From Thalassococcus arenae (GTDB taxonomy: Bacteria > Pseudomonadota > Alphaproteobacteria > Rhodobacterales > Rhodobacteraceae): 64,000 nt of DNA. The stretch covers positions 558,001 through 622,000 of the forward strand of contig NZ_JAHRWL010000001.1 of assembly GCF_019104745.1 (NCBI RefSeq). Direction: 5' to 3'. The notes under the pieces are model-generated. The model saw only the letters and a program-made list of their open reading frames with translations, made no database searches and was not told the DNA's origin. Shown in pieces: positions 10,912 through 20,286 of this stretch (positions are counted from its first letter, which is position 1; every line of letters starts with the position of its first letter). The translations under genes were made by a program, and so were the position numbers.

Positions 10912-11630
10912 TCGATTTCGGCGGGCGTGAGGCGGGTGTCGTTTTCCTCGACACGGGCGATGCGGCCGTCCTGGAAATAGATCACGCGGTGCGCCATCTT
11001 CCGGATCGCCGCATTGTGGGTGATGACCGCCGTGGTGGTGCCGAATTCCTGATTGATGCGGTTCAGCGTGTCCAGCACCTGAGTGCCGGTCTTGCTGTCC
11101 AGCGCACCGGTCGGTTCATCGCACAGAAGCACGTCGGGACGTTTGGCGATGGCGCGAGCGATGGCGACGCGCTGCTGTTCGCCGCCCGACATCTGCGACG
11201 GAAAATGATCCATACGGCGCTCCAGCCCGACCAGTTCCAGCGCCTCCGCCGGCTTCATGGGGTTTCGGGCCACGTCGGTGACCAATTGCACGTTCTCGCG
11301 CGCCGTCAGGCTGGGCACGAGGTTGTAGAACTGGAAGACAAAGCCGACATGGTCGCGCCGGTAGCGCGTCAGCGCGCGGTCGGACAGCAACGTCAGGTCG
11401 CGATCGCGGAACCAGATACGCCCGTTGGTGGGATGGTCGAGCCCGCCGAGGATGTTCAGCAGGGTCGACTTGCCCGATCCGGACGGCCCCAGCAGAACTG
11501 TCAGCTCGGTCGCGTAAAGGGTCACGTCGACACCGGCCAGGGCATGCACCTGAACCGACCCCGTGGTGTAGACCTTGGTCAGTCCCTCGGTCCGGAACAC
11601 GATCTCGCGGGTTTGTTTCGCGACCGTCAA
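10905..11630 (-). CDS. ABC transporter ATP-binding protein (LolD/MacB type)
   Basis: Cytoplasmic ATPase, 241 residues, for the FtsX-type permease next to it. Walker A is [12 protein letters not shown]-loop [14 protein letters not shown], signature [11 protein letters not shown], Walker [14 protein letters not shown] and switch VITHN; the LolD/MacB subfamily is recognised from QFYNL and [12 protein letters not shown]. The predicted start is TTG at 11630: GGGAGG lies seven bases before it and it overlaps the stop of the flavodoxin-like gene, so coupled translation is likely. A GTG ten codons later is the alternative. Confidence 0.87.
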   Translation of the reverse strand: MTVAKQTREIVFRTEGLTKVYTTGSVQVHALAGVDVTLYATELTVLLGPSGSGKSTLLNILGGLDHPTNGRIWFRDRDLTLLSDRALTRYRRDHVGFVFQFYNLVPSLTARENVQLVTDVARNPMKPAEALELVGLERRMDHFPSQMSGGEQQRVAIARAIAKRPDVLLCDEPTGALDSKTGTQVLDTLNRINQEFGTTTAVITHNAAIRKMAHRVIYFQDGRIARVEENDTRLTPAEIEW

Positions 11631-12145
11631 GAGGCGACCTCCCGTTCCGGCGGCAACACCATCAAAGATCGCAACCGGCCCGCAAGGTCCGCGACGCGGG
11701 CGCCATAGCCGGGCGTTCCTTCAAGCGGGTTCGGGACGGAATCGGCAAGAACCAGGCCCCGGCCCAACCGGGCCTGCAGCGCGGTCAGGGCTTTGTCGGG
11801 ACTGTCCGGACCCGCCGCGGTCAGGATCGCGGCCACCGGATTGCCGCGGGGGCGCAAAAGCGCGGCGACCGTGTTCAACGGCGCCGCGGGCCCATCGGCC
11901 CAGACCGGACCGATCAGTATCACCAGCGCATCCGGTTCGATGTCGGGCAAGGGTTCGCGCAAACGGGGTTCCGCACCACGCCCACCATCCAGACCCGCCA
12001 GAAGCCAGCCCAAGGCGGGCAAACCGTAAAAACGTGCGCCCAGTCGCACGGGAGGGGTCTGCAATGCCGCGCCGAGCGCCACTGCAAGTTGCTGCGAATG
12101 GCCGCTGCGGGAATAGAACAGGATGATCGGTTCGCGCGTCGGCAT
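11627..12145 (-). CDS. Flavodoxin-like protein, first gene of an ABC exporter operon
   Basis: A 172-residue protein whose opening strand and loop ([20 protein letters not shown]) has the shape of a flavodoxin phosphate-binding loop; [19 protein letters not shown] and [11 protein letters not shown] fit the later strands of the fold. FMN binding and the redox reaction are inferred, since the flavin-stacking residues cannot be placed with confidence. ATG 12145 was chosen because GGAGAGG lies just before it; a TTG twelve bases upstream is inside that ribosome site. It overlaps the ATPase gene, so it may modify or sense the exported substrate. Confidence 0.7.
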   Translation of the reverse strand: MPTREPIILFYSRSGHSQQLAVALGAALQTPPVRLGARFYGLPALGWLLAGLDGGRGAEPRLREPLPDIEPDALVILIGPVWADGPAAPLNTVAALLRPRGNPVAAILTAAGPDSPDKALTALQARLGRGLVLADSVPNPLEGTPGYGARVADLAGRLRSLMVLPPEREVAS

Positions 12146-12198
12146 GAGCCTCTCCAAAAATGCCGTTGGAGGTGTGCCCCGACCGCGCCGGCTGGTGA

Positions 12199-12212
12199 AT
12201 GACCCAGGTCAA
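12199..12212 (-). promoter_or_regulatory. Fnr-like box upstream of the flavodoxin/ABC operon
   Basis: Read on the minus strand this is TTGACCTGGGTCAT; the inner TGACC/GGTCA halves are a perfect palindrome with a two-base centre. It resembles TTGAT-N4-ATCAA sites of Fnr-type regulators and lies 54-67 bases before the flavodoxin-like ATG, a position suited to activation. The same TTGAY-N4-GTCAT form occurs before the Crp/Fnr gene near 31.8 kb. Confidence 0.4.
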
Positions 12213-12269
12213 TCCATCGCCGGTTTTTTCGAAAACCAGGCGTCGTGGCGTGGCCGCGCCCGTCTCCGG

Positions 12270-13688
12270 TCAGCCTGCCGTTTCGGGCAGCACCTTTCCG
12301 GGGTTCAGGATACCCAAAGGATCGAGCGCCGCCTTGATCGCGCGCATGGCATCCAGCGCCACGGGGTCCTTGCGCCGCGCCATCGACGGTTTCTTGGTCA
12401 ACCCGATGCCGTGTTCGGCCGAAAACGACCCGCCGAGCGCCAGGACTTCGTCTTCGACCGCTTCCATGATCGTATCGATCAGGACCGGATCGCCGCTGCT
12501 GGGCCAGACCACGTAATGCACGTTGCCGTCACCCAGATGCGAGACGACCATCGGTTGCGCCTGCGGGTCGATCCGCGCCAGCCGGGTTTCCATTCGCGAC
12601 AGGAACGGCGCGACCTTGTCCAGCGCCAGCGCGACATCGTTGTTGACCAGCGGCGGGCGCGAGACCGTGACTTCGCCCGCCAGTTCCCGCCGCCGCCAGA
12701 TCTCGCGGCGCTGCGCTTCGGTTTGGGCGACAACGGCATCCAGCACCTGGCCGGCCGCCATCATTCCCGACAGGATGTCTTCCAGCAGGCCGACGATGGG
12801 CACCTGTCCGTCCGGACCGGGCGTGGCGTCGCGCGGCGCGGTGGCGCCCAGTTCGATCATCACCGATACCGGCTGCGGTTCGGCGAAAGGCTGTCGCAAC
12901 TCGGGAAAGCGGCGCGCGACCTCGTCGAGATAGGGCTGGGACATGTATTCGCAGGCCTCGACCGCGCCGCCCGTCGCCTCTTGCAGCCGGTTGAGCAGCG
13001 CCAGCGCGTCGTCCAAAGACGCGACCCCGACCATCGCGGTGGCGTAGGCACGCGGCTTGGGCACCAGTTTCAGCACAGCGCCGGTGATGACGCCCAAAGT
13101 GCCTTCGGCGCCGATCAGCAGATGCTTGAGGTTGAGCCCGGAATTGTCCTTGTGCAGGGCGCTCATCAGGTTCATCACCCGGCCATCGGCCAGCACCGCC
13201 TCGATCCCCAGCACCAGGTCGCGCGTATTGCCGTAGCGCAAGACGTTGGAACCGCCTGCATTGGTCGACAGAAATCCGCCCACCCGCGCCGATCCCTTGG
13301 CTCCGAAGGTCAGGGGAAAGACCAGGTCGTGGGCGTCGGCGGCCTCGTGCAGCTGGCTCAGGATCACACCGGCCTCGACCACCGCCAGCCTTGCCTCGGG
13401 ACGGATTTCGCGAATGGCGGTCATCCGGTCGAGCGAAAGCATGATCGATCCGTCACCCGCCGTGCCGCCCGCAAGCCCGGTATTGCCACCCACAGGTACA
13501 ACCGGCGTGCGGGTTTCGGTGGCGATCTTCATCACCGCGGAAACCTCGGCCGTGCTGGACGGGCGCGCAACACAGACCGGCTGCCAGGCATAGGCACCGG
13601 TCCAGTCATGCGAGAACGGCGCGGCGTCCGCGCCGGTCAGCACCGCGCCGGGGCCAAGCGCGGCACGCAGGTCTTCGATCACGCTCAT
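12270..13688 (-). CDS. FAD-binding oxidase/dehydrogenase (GlcD / D-2-hydroxyacid type)
   Basis: Flavoenzyme of 472 residues that would oxidise a D-2-hydroxy acid such as D-lactate, glycolate or D-2-hydroxyglutarate. The N-terminal FAD_binding_4 domain is seen in VVPVGGNTGLAGGTAGDGS and FGAKGSARVGGFLSTNAGG; the C-terminal FAD-oxidase domain ends with VVSHLGDGNVHYV and SFSAEHGIGLTKK, whose histidines are the metal/substrate ligands of this family. The start ATG overlaps the stop of the DUF4198 gene (ATGA). No GlcE/GlcF partners are adjacent, which favours a stand-alone D-2-hydroxyacid dehydrogenase over the glycolate oxidase complex. Confidence 0.85.
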   Translation of the reverse strand: MSVIEDLRAALGPGAVLTGADAAPFSHDWTGAYAWQPVCVARPSSTAEVSAVMKIATETRTPVVPVGGNTGLAGGTAGDGSIMLSLDRMTAIREIRPEARLAVVEAGVILSQLHEAADAHDLVFPLTFGAKGSARVGGFLSTNAGGSNVLRYGNTRDLVLGIEAVLADGRVMNLMSALHKDNSGLNLKHLLIGAEGTLGVITGAVLKLVPKPRAYATAMVGVASLDDALALLNRLQEATGGAVEACEYMSQPYLDEVARRFPELRQPFAEPQPVSVMIELGATAPRDATPGPDGQVPIVGLLEDILSGMMAAGQVLDAVVAQTEAQRREIWRRRELAGEVTVSRPPLVNNDVALALDKVAPFLSRMETRLARIDPQAQPMVVSHLGDGNVHYVVWPSSGDPVLIDTIMEAVEDEVLALGGSFSAEHGIGLTKKPSMARRKDPVALDAMRAIKAALDPLGILNPGKVLPETAG

Positions 13689-14497
13689 TGCGGCACCGCG
13701 AAGGTCAGCGAGGCCCAGAGGCTTTCCCAGACCGGATCGCCGTCTTCGGCCGGCTCAAGCGGCCGCATCACCACGGCATCGACCAGATAGACATGGCCCG
13801 GTCTGACGGGAAGCACGGCGCGGCCATCGCCATCGGTACGGTGCAGGGTCACGGCCACTGTACCATCCGGCGCCTTCTCGAACAGTTCGACCTGCGTGTC
13901 GACGCGCGGCGCGCCGTCGAATAGCACCGTCACCGGGAACCCGGCGGACAGGTCGTCGGTATAAGGGTTGGCATTGGCGACAACCTCGGTCAGCAGGCCA
14001 AGCGCGCGGTCCTGCCCCTGCGCGGCCCCCACGCCGATCAGGCTTTTCCCATGGCGGGAATACAACTCGCGAAACCCGGTTTCCGGCAGGCCGCGGGCGC
14101 GGTGCCGGTCGATCGCCCAGGCGAAATCCTTGTGCTCGCAGAAATCCACGAATTTCTGCCACTCGGTATAGGTCAGGCGGTAATCCTTGGTGACATGGGC
14201 GACGACGGCCAGCCCCTCGCCCGGTATGGCCATGTTCAGCGCCGGACGGTCCCCCGCGCGGCCTTCGACAGGGAAAATCGCGTCACCCATGGCGATTTCA
14301 AAGCGCGTGAAGTCGGGCGGAATATACGCGTAGGATCCGCCCTCCATCTTTTCGCCGACGCGCAAGGCGGCCTTGAGGTTTTCACCCGGCGCGACCTGCC
14401 AAGCCTCGGCGTCGATCCAGAATTCATGCGCTGCGGCGGGTGCCGCCAGGACGACCGCTATGGCCCAGGCCATCATCCTGCTTGTCCAAGCTGTCAT
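13685..14497 (-). CDS. DUF4198-family exported protein
   Basis: A 270-residue protein with a clear signal peptide (MMAWAIAVVLAAPAAAHEF, cut after AAA). The mature part starts HEFWIDAEAWQVAPGE, the usual opening of DUF4198, a family often found beside metal (nickel/cobalt) uptake systems. It continues as a beta-rich protein to a conserved-looking end (YLVDAVVMRPLEP...WESLWASLTF). No metal transporter is next to it here; instead it overlaps the FAD-linked oxidase downstream. GGGAGGG precedes the ATG by five bases. Function unknown; periplasmic location is well supported. Confidence 0.8.
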   Translation of the reverse strand: MTAWTSRMMAWAIAVVLAAPAAAHEFWIDAEAWQVAPGENLKAALRVGEKMEGGSYAYIPPDFTRFEIAMGDAIFPVEGRAGDRPALNMAIPGEGLAVVAHVTKDYRLTYTEWQKFVDFCEHKDFAWAIDRHRARGLPETGFRELYSRHGKSLIGVGAAQGQDRALGLLTEVVANANPYTDDLSAGFPVTVLFDGAPRVDTQVELFEKAPDGTVAVTLHRTDGDGRAVLPVRPGHVYLVDAVVMRPLEPAEDGDPVWESLWASLTFAVPQ

Positions 14498-14553
14498 CCC
14501 CGGCCCTCCCCCGATGGCGCAAGACTAGAGTTTTCCGCCGGCATCGCAAGGCA

Positions 14554-15021
14554 TCACGCCATGCGGTTCAGCCGATCCTCAAGCTCCTTGGCGTAAAGCC
14601 CGACGCGCTTGCGAAACCGGGTATTGATATTGCCCTTTGCCAGTTTCAGCGATTGCACCAGCAACCGCGCCGACAGCGTCTTGGGCATCAGTTCGGATTC
14701 GACCGAAACCCGTGTTCGGCCCCGCGACAGCGCAACCAGATCGACACGGGTCACGATATCGAGGCCACCGGAATTCGACGTGAAGACCAAGGTTTCGGGC
14801 GCCTTCATTTCGCTGAGTATAACGGTCGCATCGCGCGGCTTGCCGCGAAACCGAAACGTCGTCTGCCAGGCCATGCCGGCCTGCGGTCCGGCCAGCCCGT
14901 CGGTGCGCCGGATCTCGATCCCGCGCCTCAGCGCGCGGCGTTCGATCGCTTCGAAATCCGTCAGTTCCGCGAACACCCTGTCCAGCGGCGCCTCGATGTC
15001 CTCGCGTGCATTGACCTGCAT
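14554..15021 (-). CDS. SRPBCC-family protein
   Basis: A 155-residue START/Bet v1-like ligand-binding protein. It opens MQVNAREDIEAPLDRVFAEL, the typical first strand and helix of polyketide-cyclase/dehydrase-type SRPBCC proteins, and continues with alternating strands (RVDLVALSRGRTRVSVESEL) to the C-terminal helix (LLVQSLKLAKGNINTRFRKR). There is no signal peptide. It lies 48 bases downstream of nudC on the same strand and probably shares its message. The ligand is not predictable. Confidence 0.75.
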   Translation of the reverse strand: MQVNAREDIEAPLDRVFAELTDFEAIERRALRRGIEIRRTDGLAGPQAGMAWQTTFRFRGKPRDATVILSEMKAPETLVFTSNSGGLDIVTRVDLVALSRGRTRVSVESELMPKTLSARLLVQSLKLAKGNINTRFRKRVGLYAKELEDRLNRMA

Positions 15022-15069
15022 GACCTGCCCTTGTTGTCGCCCCGATTTCGGTTCGGCCGGAGTGTCGCG

Positions 15070-16038
15070 TCAATCCAGCCGGTCCGCAAGCCAGTTGCGC
15101 AGCAGAAAATGCGCGATGGCACCCTTGCGCGCGGGCAAGAAATGACGCGCGCGCCCGGCGAATGCCTCGGCCACCGCCTCGCGGGTGACCCAGAGCGCAT
15201 CTTCCAATTCGTTCGGGTCCAGCCGGATCGTGTCGTCCAGCGCGACGGCGTGGCAGCCGATCATCAGCGACGACGGAAAGGGCCAGGGCTGTGACGCCAG
15301 ATAGCGTACCGGTCCGACCGTGATCCCGGCCTCCTCCAGCGTTTCTCTGCGCACGGCCGCCTCGATGCTTTCGCCGGAATCCACGAACCCGGCCAGGCAG
15401 GAATACATTCCTTCGGGCCAACCCGGCGACCGTCCCAGCAGCGCGCGGTTGCCGTGGGTGACCAGCATGATGACCACCGGATCGGTGCGCGGGAAGTGGT
15501 GCGCACCGCAGGCCGGACAGATACGTTGCCATCCCGCCTGGTGCATCTCGGACGCCGCTCCGCACTTGGCGCAAAAGCCGTGCGTGGCGTGCCAGCCGTG
15601 GATCGCCTTGGCCGTCGCGGCCAGTTCGGCGTCGCGCGCGCCGAGGCGGGTCATGATCCGGCGCAGTTCGGCAAAGCGGTGTCCACCGGGCATCGCCGGA
15701 TGCGCCTGTTCGCTGTCGTCGACGAAGGCACCCAATTTGGAAAGATCCTGCCCGTCCGGATCCCACCCCGAGATGTCATGCGCAAAGACCGCGTTGCCTT
15801 CCTCGCGACCCAGCAGAATGGGCGGTCGCGCGGCATCGGCGAAGGCCGGATGCGCAAGCGGCAGTCGTGCCAGGCAGAGTTCCGCGTCGCCGGCAACCAG
15901 CGGCTTGCCACGCCACAGCGCCACCGCGCGCGTGCCCGGGGCCTGCATCGCCCGTGCCAATTCGGGAATGTTGCCCCGCAACTCGCCTGCGCGGTCCAGA
16001 CCGGACCCGCCGAATGTCACGTCTTCGGATTTCTGCAT
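15070..16038 (-). CDS. nudC: NADH pyrophosphatase / NAD-decapping Nudix hydrolase
   Basis: Hydrolyses NAD(H) to NMN(H) and AMP and, in characterised NudC proteins, removes NAD caps from RNA. About 322 residues from the chosen start MQKSEDVTF at 16038, which has a GAGG site before it; the open frame extends 17 codons further without support. An N-terminal NUDIX-like domain leads to a zinc ribbon with two CxxC pairs (CAKCGAA and CPACGAH), then the Nudix box GFVDSGESIEAAVRRETLEEAG and the NudC hallmark SQPWPFPSSLM. All elements needed for activity are present. Confidence 0.93.
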   Translation of the reverse strand: MQKSEDVTFGGSGLDRAGELRGNIPELARAMQAPGTRAVALWRGKPLVAGDAELCLARLPLAHPAFADAARPPILLGREEGNAVFAHDISGWDPDGQDLSKLGAFVDDSEQAHPAMPGGHRFAELRRIMTRLGARDAELAATAKAIHGWHATHGFCAKCGAASEMHQAGWQRICPACGAHHFPRTDPVVIMLVTHGNRALLGRSPGWPEGMYSCLAGFVDSGESIEAAVRRETLEEAGITVGPVRYLASQPWPFPSSLMIGCHAVALDDTIRLDPNELEDALWVTREAVAEAFAGRARHFLPARKGAIAHFLLRNWLADRLD

Positions 16039-16166
16039 CGACCGCCTCTTGGTTGCCCGAAACAATGCATTGCGCGCCCGGAAAAGCAAACGGGCTTCGG
16101 CAAAAGTGAAGCCTTGCGCATCGGATCAACCATGAGTTGCTATTGCAGACGTGGCTGCGCCATGTC

Positions 16167-16181
16167 ACACGTGAGACGTGT
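16167..16181. repeat. Short inverted repeat in the nudC/cpdB intergenic region
   Basis: ACACGT, a three-base spacer, then ACGTGT form a perfect inverted repeat 46 bases before the cpdB-like start codon. It could be an operator; no known regulator motif was matched. Confidence 0.3.
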
Positions 16182-16226
16182 TATTGTGGTACCCTCCGTC
16201 CAACCCATGATTTCCAGAGGTCTGCC

Positions 16227-18206
16227 ATGCCTGCAAAACCCTTCCAGAACTGGACCCGCCGCGCATTCATTGCGCATTCGACTGCCGGAGCTGCCTTGAT
16301 TTCCCTGCATCCCTATTCCGCCAATGCCGCAGCCAACCAGGCGCATCTGCGGATCATGGAAACCACCGACCTGCACGTCCATGTCTATCCCTACGATTAT
16401 TATTCGGATCGTCCCGTGGACACGGTCGGGCTGTCTCGCACCGCGTCGATCATCGCCGACATCCGCTCCGAGGCGACCAATTCCATGCTGCTGGACAACG
16501 GCGATTTCCTGCAGGGCAACCCGATGGGCGACTACATCGCCTATGAACGCGGGATGAAAGAGGGTGACATGCACCCGATCATCACCGCGATGAACACCGT
16601 GGGTTTCGACGCGGCGACCATCGGCAACCACGAATTCAATTACGGGCTGGATTTCCTGATGAAATCCGCGGCCGGCGCCGATTTCCCGCTGGTTCTTGCC
16701 AATATCGCGACAGAACAGGGGGCCGATCCCCGCGCCGACAAGACGCTTTTCCGGCCCTACGTGATCCTGGATCGCGAGGTCACGGATGGTGCGGGCACGG
16801 CCCATCCGATCCGGGTCGGCATCATCGGCTTTACCCCGCCGCAGGTGATGAACTGGGATCGCCGCCACCTCGAAGGCAACGTCACCGCCCGCGATATCGT
16901 CGAGACCGCCCGCGCCTGGGTGCCGCAGATGCTGGAGGAAGGCGCCGACATCATCGTTGCGCTCAGCCATTCCGGCATCGGTGCGGCGCAGCACACCGAC
17001 GGCATGGAAAACGCCTCGGTCCCGCTGGCCGAGATCGAGGGCATCGACGCCCTGATGACCGGCCACAGCCACCTGGTTTTCCCGTCGCCCACCTATGACG
17101 GCTATGCCGGTGTCGATGTCGCGGCAGGCACGATCCACGGAAAACCTGCCGTCATGGGCGGTTTCTGGGGGTCGCACATGGGCATGATCGACCTGCTTCT
17201 GGAACGCGACGGAAATGCGTGGAAGGTGGTGTCGTCGACATCCGAGGCGCGACCGATCTCGCAACGCAATCCCGACCGGTCGGTCACTGCGCTGGTCGAG
17301 GACGACGCAGCGGTGCTGGCCGCCGTCAAGCAGGATCACGAGGAAACCCTGGCCTATGTCCGCCGCGCCGTGGGCAAGACGGCGGCGCCGCTGCATTCCT
17401 ATTTCGCGCTGGTGGCCGACGACCCGTCCGTGCAGATCGTGTCGATCGCGCAGAAATGGTATGTCGAACAGATGCTGGCGGGCACCGAACATGCCGGTCT
17501 GCCGATCCTGTCTGCCGCCGCGCCGTTCAAGGCCGGGGGCCGCGGCGGTCCTGACTATTACACCGATGTACCCGCTGGCGATGTCGCGATCAAGAACGTG
17601 GCCGACCTGTATCTGTACCCCAACACCGTCCGCGCGGTGCGGATCAACGGCGCGCAGCTGCGCGACTGGCTGGAACGGTCGGCAGGCATGTTCAACCAGA
17701 TCACGCCGGGCGCGCAGGACGCACCGCTGCTGAACCCGGATTTTCCCAGCTACAATTTCGACGTGATCGACGGTGTGACCTACCAGATCGACCTGTCGCA
17801 GCCGTCGAAATTCGATCCCAAGGGCGGGCCGTTGAATCCCGATGCGCAACGGATCGTCAACCTTGCCCATGACGGCCAGCCGGTGACCGACGACATGGAA
17901 TTCGTCATCGCCACCAACAATTACCGCGCCTCGGGCGGCGGCGATTTTCCGGGCGCCAAGGGCGACACGATCATCTTCGAGGCGCCCGACACCAATCGCG
18001 ACGTGATCGTGCGCTACATCGTCGAACAGGGCACGATCAATCCGAGCGCCGATGCCAACTGGTCCTTCGCACCCCTGCCCGACACCACCGTTCTGTTCCC
18101 GTCAGGCCCGTCCGCCCGCAATTATGCCAAGGATGTGCCCGGCGTGACGATCGAGGATGCCGGCGACACGCCCGAGGGGTTTGCGCAGTTCCGCATTCGC
18201 CTGTGA
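16227..18206 (+). CDS. cpdB: 2',3'-cyclic-nucleotide 2'-phosphodiesterase/3'-nucleotidase
   Basis: Periplasmic enzyme that salvages extracellular nucleotides by hydrolysing 2',3'-cyclic nucleotides and 3'-nucleotides. 659 residues from ATG 16227, which has AGAGG six bases before it. The N-terminus has a twin-arginine-type signal ([18 protein letters not shown]). The metallophosphatase domain shows [54 protein letters not shown] and MTGHSHLVF, the metal ligands of the 5'-nucleotidase superfamily. The C-terminal nucleotide-binding domain contains [20 protein letters not shown] and [14 protein letters not shown]. It is monocistronic and divergent from nudC. Confidence 0.93.
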   Translation: MPAKPFQNWTRRAFIAHSTAGAALISLHPYSANAAANQAHLRIMETTDLHVHVYPYDYYSDRPVDTVGLSRTASIIADIRSEATNSMLLDNGDFLQGNPMGDYIAYERGMKEGDMHPIITAMNTVGFDAATIGNHEFNYGLDFLMKSAAGADFPLVLANIATEQGADPRADKTLFRPYVILDREVTDGAGTAHPIRVGIIGFTPPQVMNWDRRHLEGNVTARDIVETARAWVPQMLEEGADIIVALSHSGIGAAQHTDGMENASVPLAEIEGIDALMTGHSHLVFPSPTYDGYAGVDVAAGTIHGKPAVMGGFWGSHMGMIDLLLERDGNAWKVVSSTSEARPISQRNPDRSVTALVEDDAAVLAAVKQDHEETLAYVRRAVGKTAAPLHSYFALVADDPSVQIVSIAQKWYVEQMLAGTEHAGLPILSAAAPFKAGGRGGPDYYTDVPAGDVAIKNVADLYLYPNTVRAVRINGAQLRDWLERSAGMFNQITPGAQDAPLLNPDFPSYNFDVIDGVTYQIDLSQPSKFDPKGGPLNPDAQRIVNLAHDGQPVTDDMEFVIATNNYRASGGGDFPGAKGDTIIFEAPDTNRDVIVRYIVEQGTINPSADANWSFAPLPDTTVLFPSGPSARNYAKDVPGVTIEDAGDTPEGFAQFRIRL

Positions 18207-18447
18207 AGGATCCTACGGCCGGCATCGCCGGACAAACAGGCGCATGCCGACCGTCGTGACCGGACGGGTGGATCACGCCACCCGGCGGATCGGGATGCCC
18301 AACAAAGCGGCAACCGCGGAAAAAGCTTGCTGAAAGCCTGAGCAACGGACAGTGTGTGGCCGCGTGCGTGACACTGGCTCTGGCCACGCTTGCCCGCTGC
18401 GCAGACAACAAGGCGCTGGAAAAAGCGCTCAACCTTGGGAGGTTACC

Positions 18448-19452
18448 ATGTTCCACCGCGCCATCGCGCTGGCTGCCGGTCTTGTGGCCGGGGCCGTCGC
18501 CCATGCCGAAACCGCCATGCCCTTCGCGCTCGACTGGAAATTCGAAGGCCCCGCGGCCCCTTATTTCCTGGCCATCGACAAGGGCTACTTCTCCGAGGTC
18601 GACCTGTCGGTCGAAATAACTGCCGGGCAGGGTTCGCTCGACGCGATCCCGAAGGTCGCGACCGGTGCTTTCCCCATCGGCTTTGCCGACATCAATTCGC
18701 TGGTGAAGTTCCTCGACCAGAACCCTGGCGCGCCGGTCACCGCCGTGATGATGGTCTATGACAAGCCGCCCTTCGCCATCGTCGGGCGCAAGTCGCTGGG
18801 CGTGATGGAACCGAAGGACCTGGAAGGCAAGGTGCTGGGCGCGCCGCCGCCGGACGGTGCCTGGGCGCAATTCCCGATCTTCGCCGCCGAGACCGGGCTG
18901 GACACCAGCGCCGTCACGATCGAACCCGTCGGTTTCCCGACCCGCGAACCGATGCTGGCCGAAGGCAACGTGGCCGCGGTCACGGGCTTCAGCTTTTCGT
19001 CCTTCCTGAACCTCGTGCGCCTCGGCGTGCCCGAAGACGACATCTCGACCATCCTGATGGCCGATCACGGCGTCGACCTGTATGGCAACGCGATCATCGT
19101 CAACACCGACTTCGCGGCTGCGAACCCCGATGCTGTCAAAGGCTTTTTGTCTGCCGTGGCCAAGGGCTGGGTCGATGCCATCGCCGATCCGGCGACCGCC
19201 ATCGCCAGCCTGGTCGAACGCAACCCGGCCGCCGATGCCGCGCTGGAACAGCGCCGCCTGCAACTGGCCATCGATGCGAACGTGGTCACCGACTACACCA
19301 ACGCCAACGGCATGGGCGGGATCGACGGCGACCGGTTCGCCAATTCGCTGGAGCAGATGAAACTGACCTACGAGTTCCAGTCGGCACCGGATGCGGCGCT
19401 TTACTTCTCCGATGCCTACCTGCCCGACAGCGGCGGGTTCATGCTGAAGTGA
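18448..19452 (+). CDS. ABC transporter substrate-binding protein (NMT1/THI5-like)
   Basis: Periplasmic binding protein, 334 residues. ATG 18448 follows GGGAGG and opens a standard signal peptide (RAIALAAGLVAGAVAHAE). The mature part begins FALDWKFEGPAAPYFLAIDKGY, the typical start of the NMT1/THI5 and SsuA/TauA group. It heads an importer operon with an ATPase and permease of the SsuBC/TauBC/ThiZX group. Substrate could be a thiamine-pyrimidine precursor, a sulfonate, taurine or another small organic compound; nothing nearby (no thi, ssu or tau enzymes) decides this, so no symbol is given. Confidence 0.85.
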   Translation: MFHRAIALAAGLVAGAVAHAETAMPFALDWKFEGPAAPYFLAIDKGYFSEVDLSVEITAGQGSLDAIPKVATGAFPIGFADINSLVKFLDQNPGAPVTAVMMVYDKPPFAIVGRKSLGVMEPKDLEGKVLGAPPPDGAWAQFPIFAAETGLDTSAVTIEPVGFPTREPMLAEGNVAAVTGFSFSSFLNLVRLGVPEDDISTILMADHGVDLYGNAIIVNTDFAAANPDAVKGFLSAVAKGWVDAIADPATAIASLVERNPAADAALEQRRLQLAIDANVVTDYTNANGMGGIDGDRFANSLEQMKLTYEFQSAPDAALYFSDAYLPDSGGFMLK

Positions 19453-19459
19453 TCGGACA

Positions 19460-19480
19460 GGGGCCGGCGCGACCGGCCCC
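19460..19480 (+). other. Intercistronic hairpin after the binding-protein gene
   Basis: GGGGCCGG and CCGGCCCC form a perfect 8-bp stem around a five-base loop, directly after the binding-protein stop and 11 bases before the ATPase start. There is no T-tract, so it is more likely an mRNA-stabilising or translational element than a terminator. It parallels the hairpin after xylF. Confidence 0.5.
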
Positions 19481-19491
19481 GTCCTTGCCCC

Positions 19492-20286
19492 ATGCAGAAC
19501 CTCATCGACATCAAGGGCGTGCGCCACGCCTATGACACCGCATCCGGCAAACTGCCGGTGCTGGACGGGCTGGACGTGTCAGTGCCCGAAGGCGGTTTCG
19601 TCGCCGTGGTCGGCCCATCGGGCTGCGGCAAATCCACCTTGACCAAGTTGATCGCCGGTCTGATGAAACCCGACGCGGGCGAAGTCTGGCTGCATGGCGA
19701 AAAGGTGAAATCGCCCCGCGCGACGGTCGGCATGGCATTCCAGAACCCGGTCCTGCTGGAATGGCGTTCGATTCTCAAGAACGTCATGCTGCCGCTGGAA
19801 ATCGTGCCCACCAAGCTGAGCAAGCGCGAGCAGGAGGAACGGGCGCGTTACCTGCTGGCGCTGGTGGGGCTGGAGGGTTTCGAGGACAAGCGCCCGTCGG
19901 AATTGTCCGGCGGCATGCGCCAGCGGGCCTCGCTCTGCCGGGCACTGGTGCACCAGCCCGAGGTGCTGATCCTGGACGAGCCCTTCGGCGCGCTGGACGC
20001 CTTCACGCGCGAGGATCTGTGGCAGATCATGCACCAGGTGAAGGAAAAAGAACCGTTCACCGGCGTGCTCATCACCCATGACCTGCGCGAGTCGATCTTT
20101 CTGGCCGACCGGGTGGTCGTGCTGTCGGGGCGCCCGGCACGCACGCAATACGTGCTGGACGTGGGCCTGAGCGGGCCGCGCGACATCGAACATCTCTACA
20201 CGCCCGAGGCCGCCGACATGCTGCACATTCTGCGCCACCAGATCGAGATCGCCCAGGGCCGCGCCGCCCCGGAGGACGCGGCATGA
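19492..20286 (+). CDS. ABC transporter ATP-binding protein (SsuB/TauB/ThiZ type)
   Basis: ATPase of the NMT1/THI5-type importer, 264 residues. Walker A VGPSGCGKSTLTK, Q-loop MAFQNPVLLEWRS, signature LSGGMRQRASL, Walker B EVLILDEPFGALD, switch VLITHDLRES. The FQNPVLLEWR stretch and DEPFGALDAFTRE are characteristic of the nitrate/sulfonate/taurine/hydroxymethylpyrimidine importer group. It is followed with a four-base overlap by the permease gene. Confidence 0.88.
   Translation: MQNLIDIKGVRHAYDTASGKLPVLDGLDVSVPEGGFVAVVGPSGCGKSTLTKLIAGLMKPDAGEVWLHGEKVKSPRATVGMAFQNPVLLEWRSILKNVMLPLEIVPTKLSKREQEERARYLLALVGLEGFEDKRPSELSGGMRQRASLCRALVHQPEVLILDEPFGALDAFTREDLWQIMHQVKEKEPFTGVLITHDLRESIFLADRVVVLSGRPARTQYVLDVGLSGPRDIEHLYTPEAADMLHILRHQIEIAQGRAAPEDAA

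Noticed and set aside
18207-18447. Possible TPP riboswitch upstream of the NMT1/THI5-type binding protein
   Set aside because: The conserved CUGAGA and ACCUGAUCUGG elements of the THI box are not present in the 241-base leader; nothing else structured was convincing.
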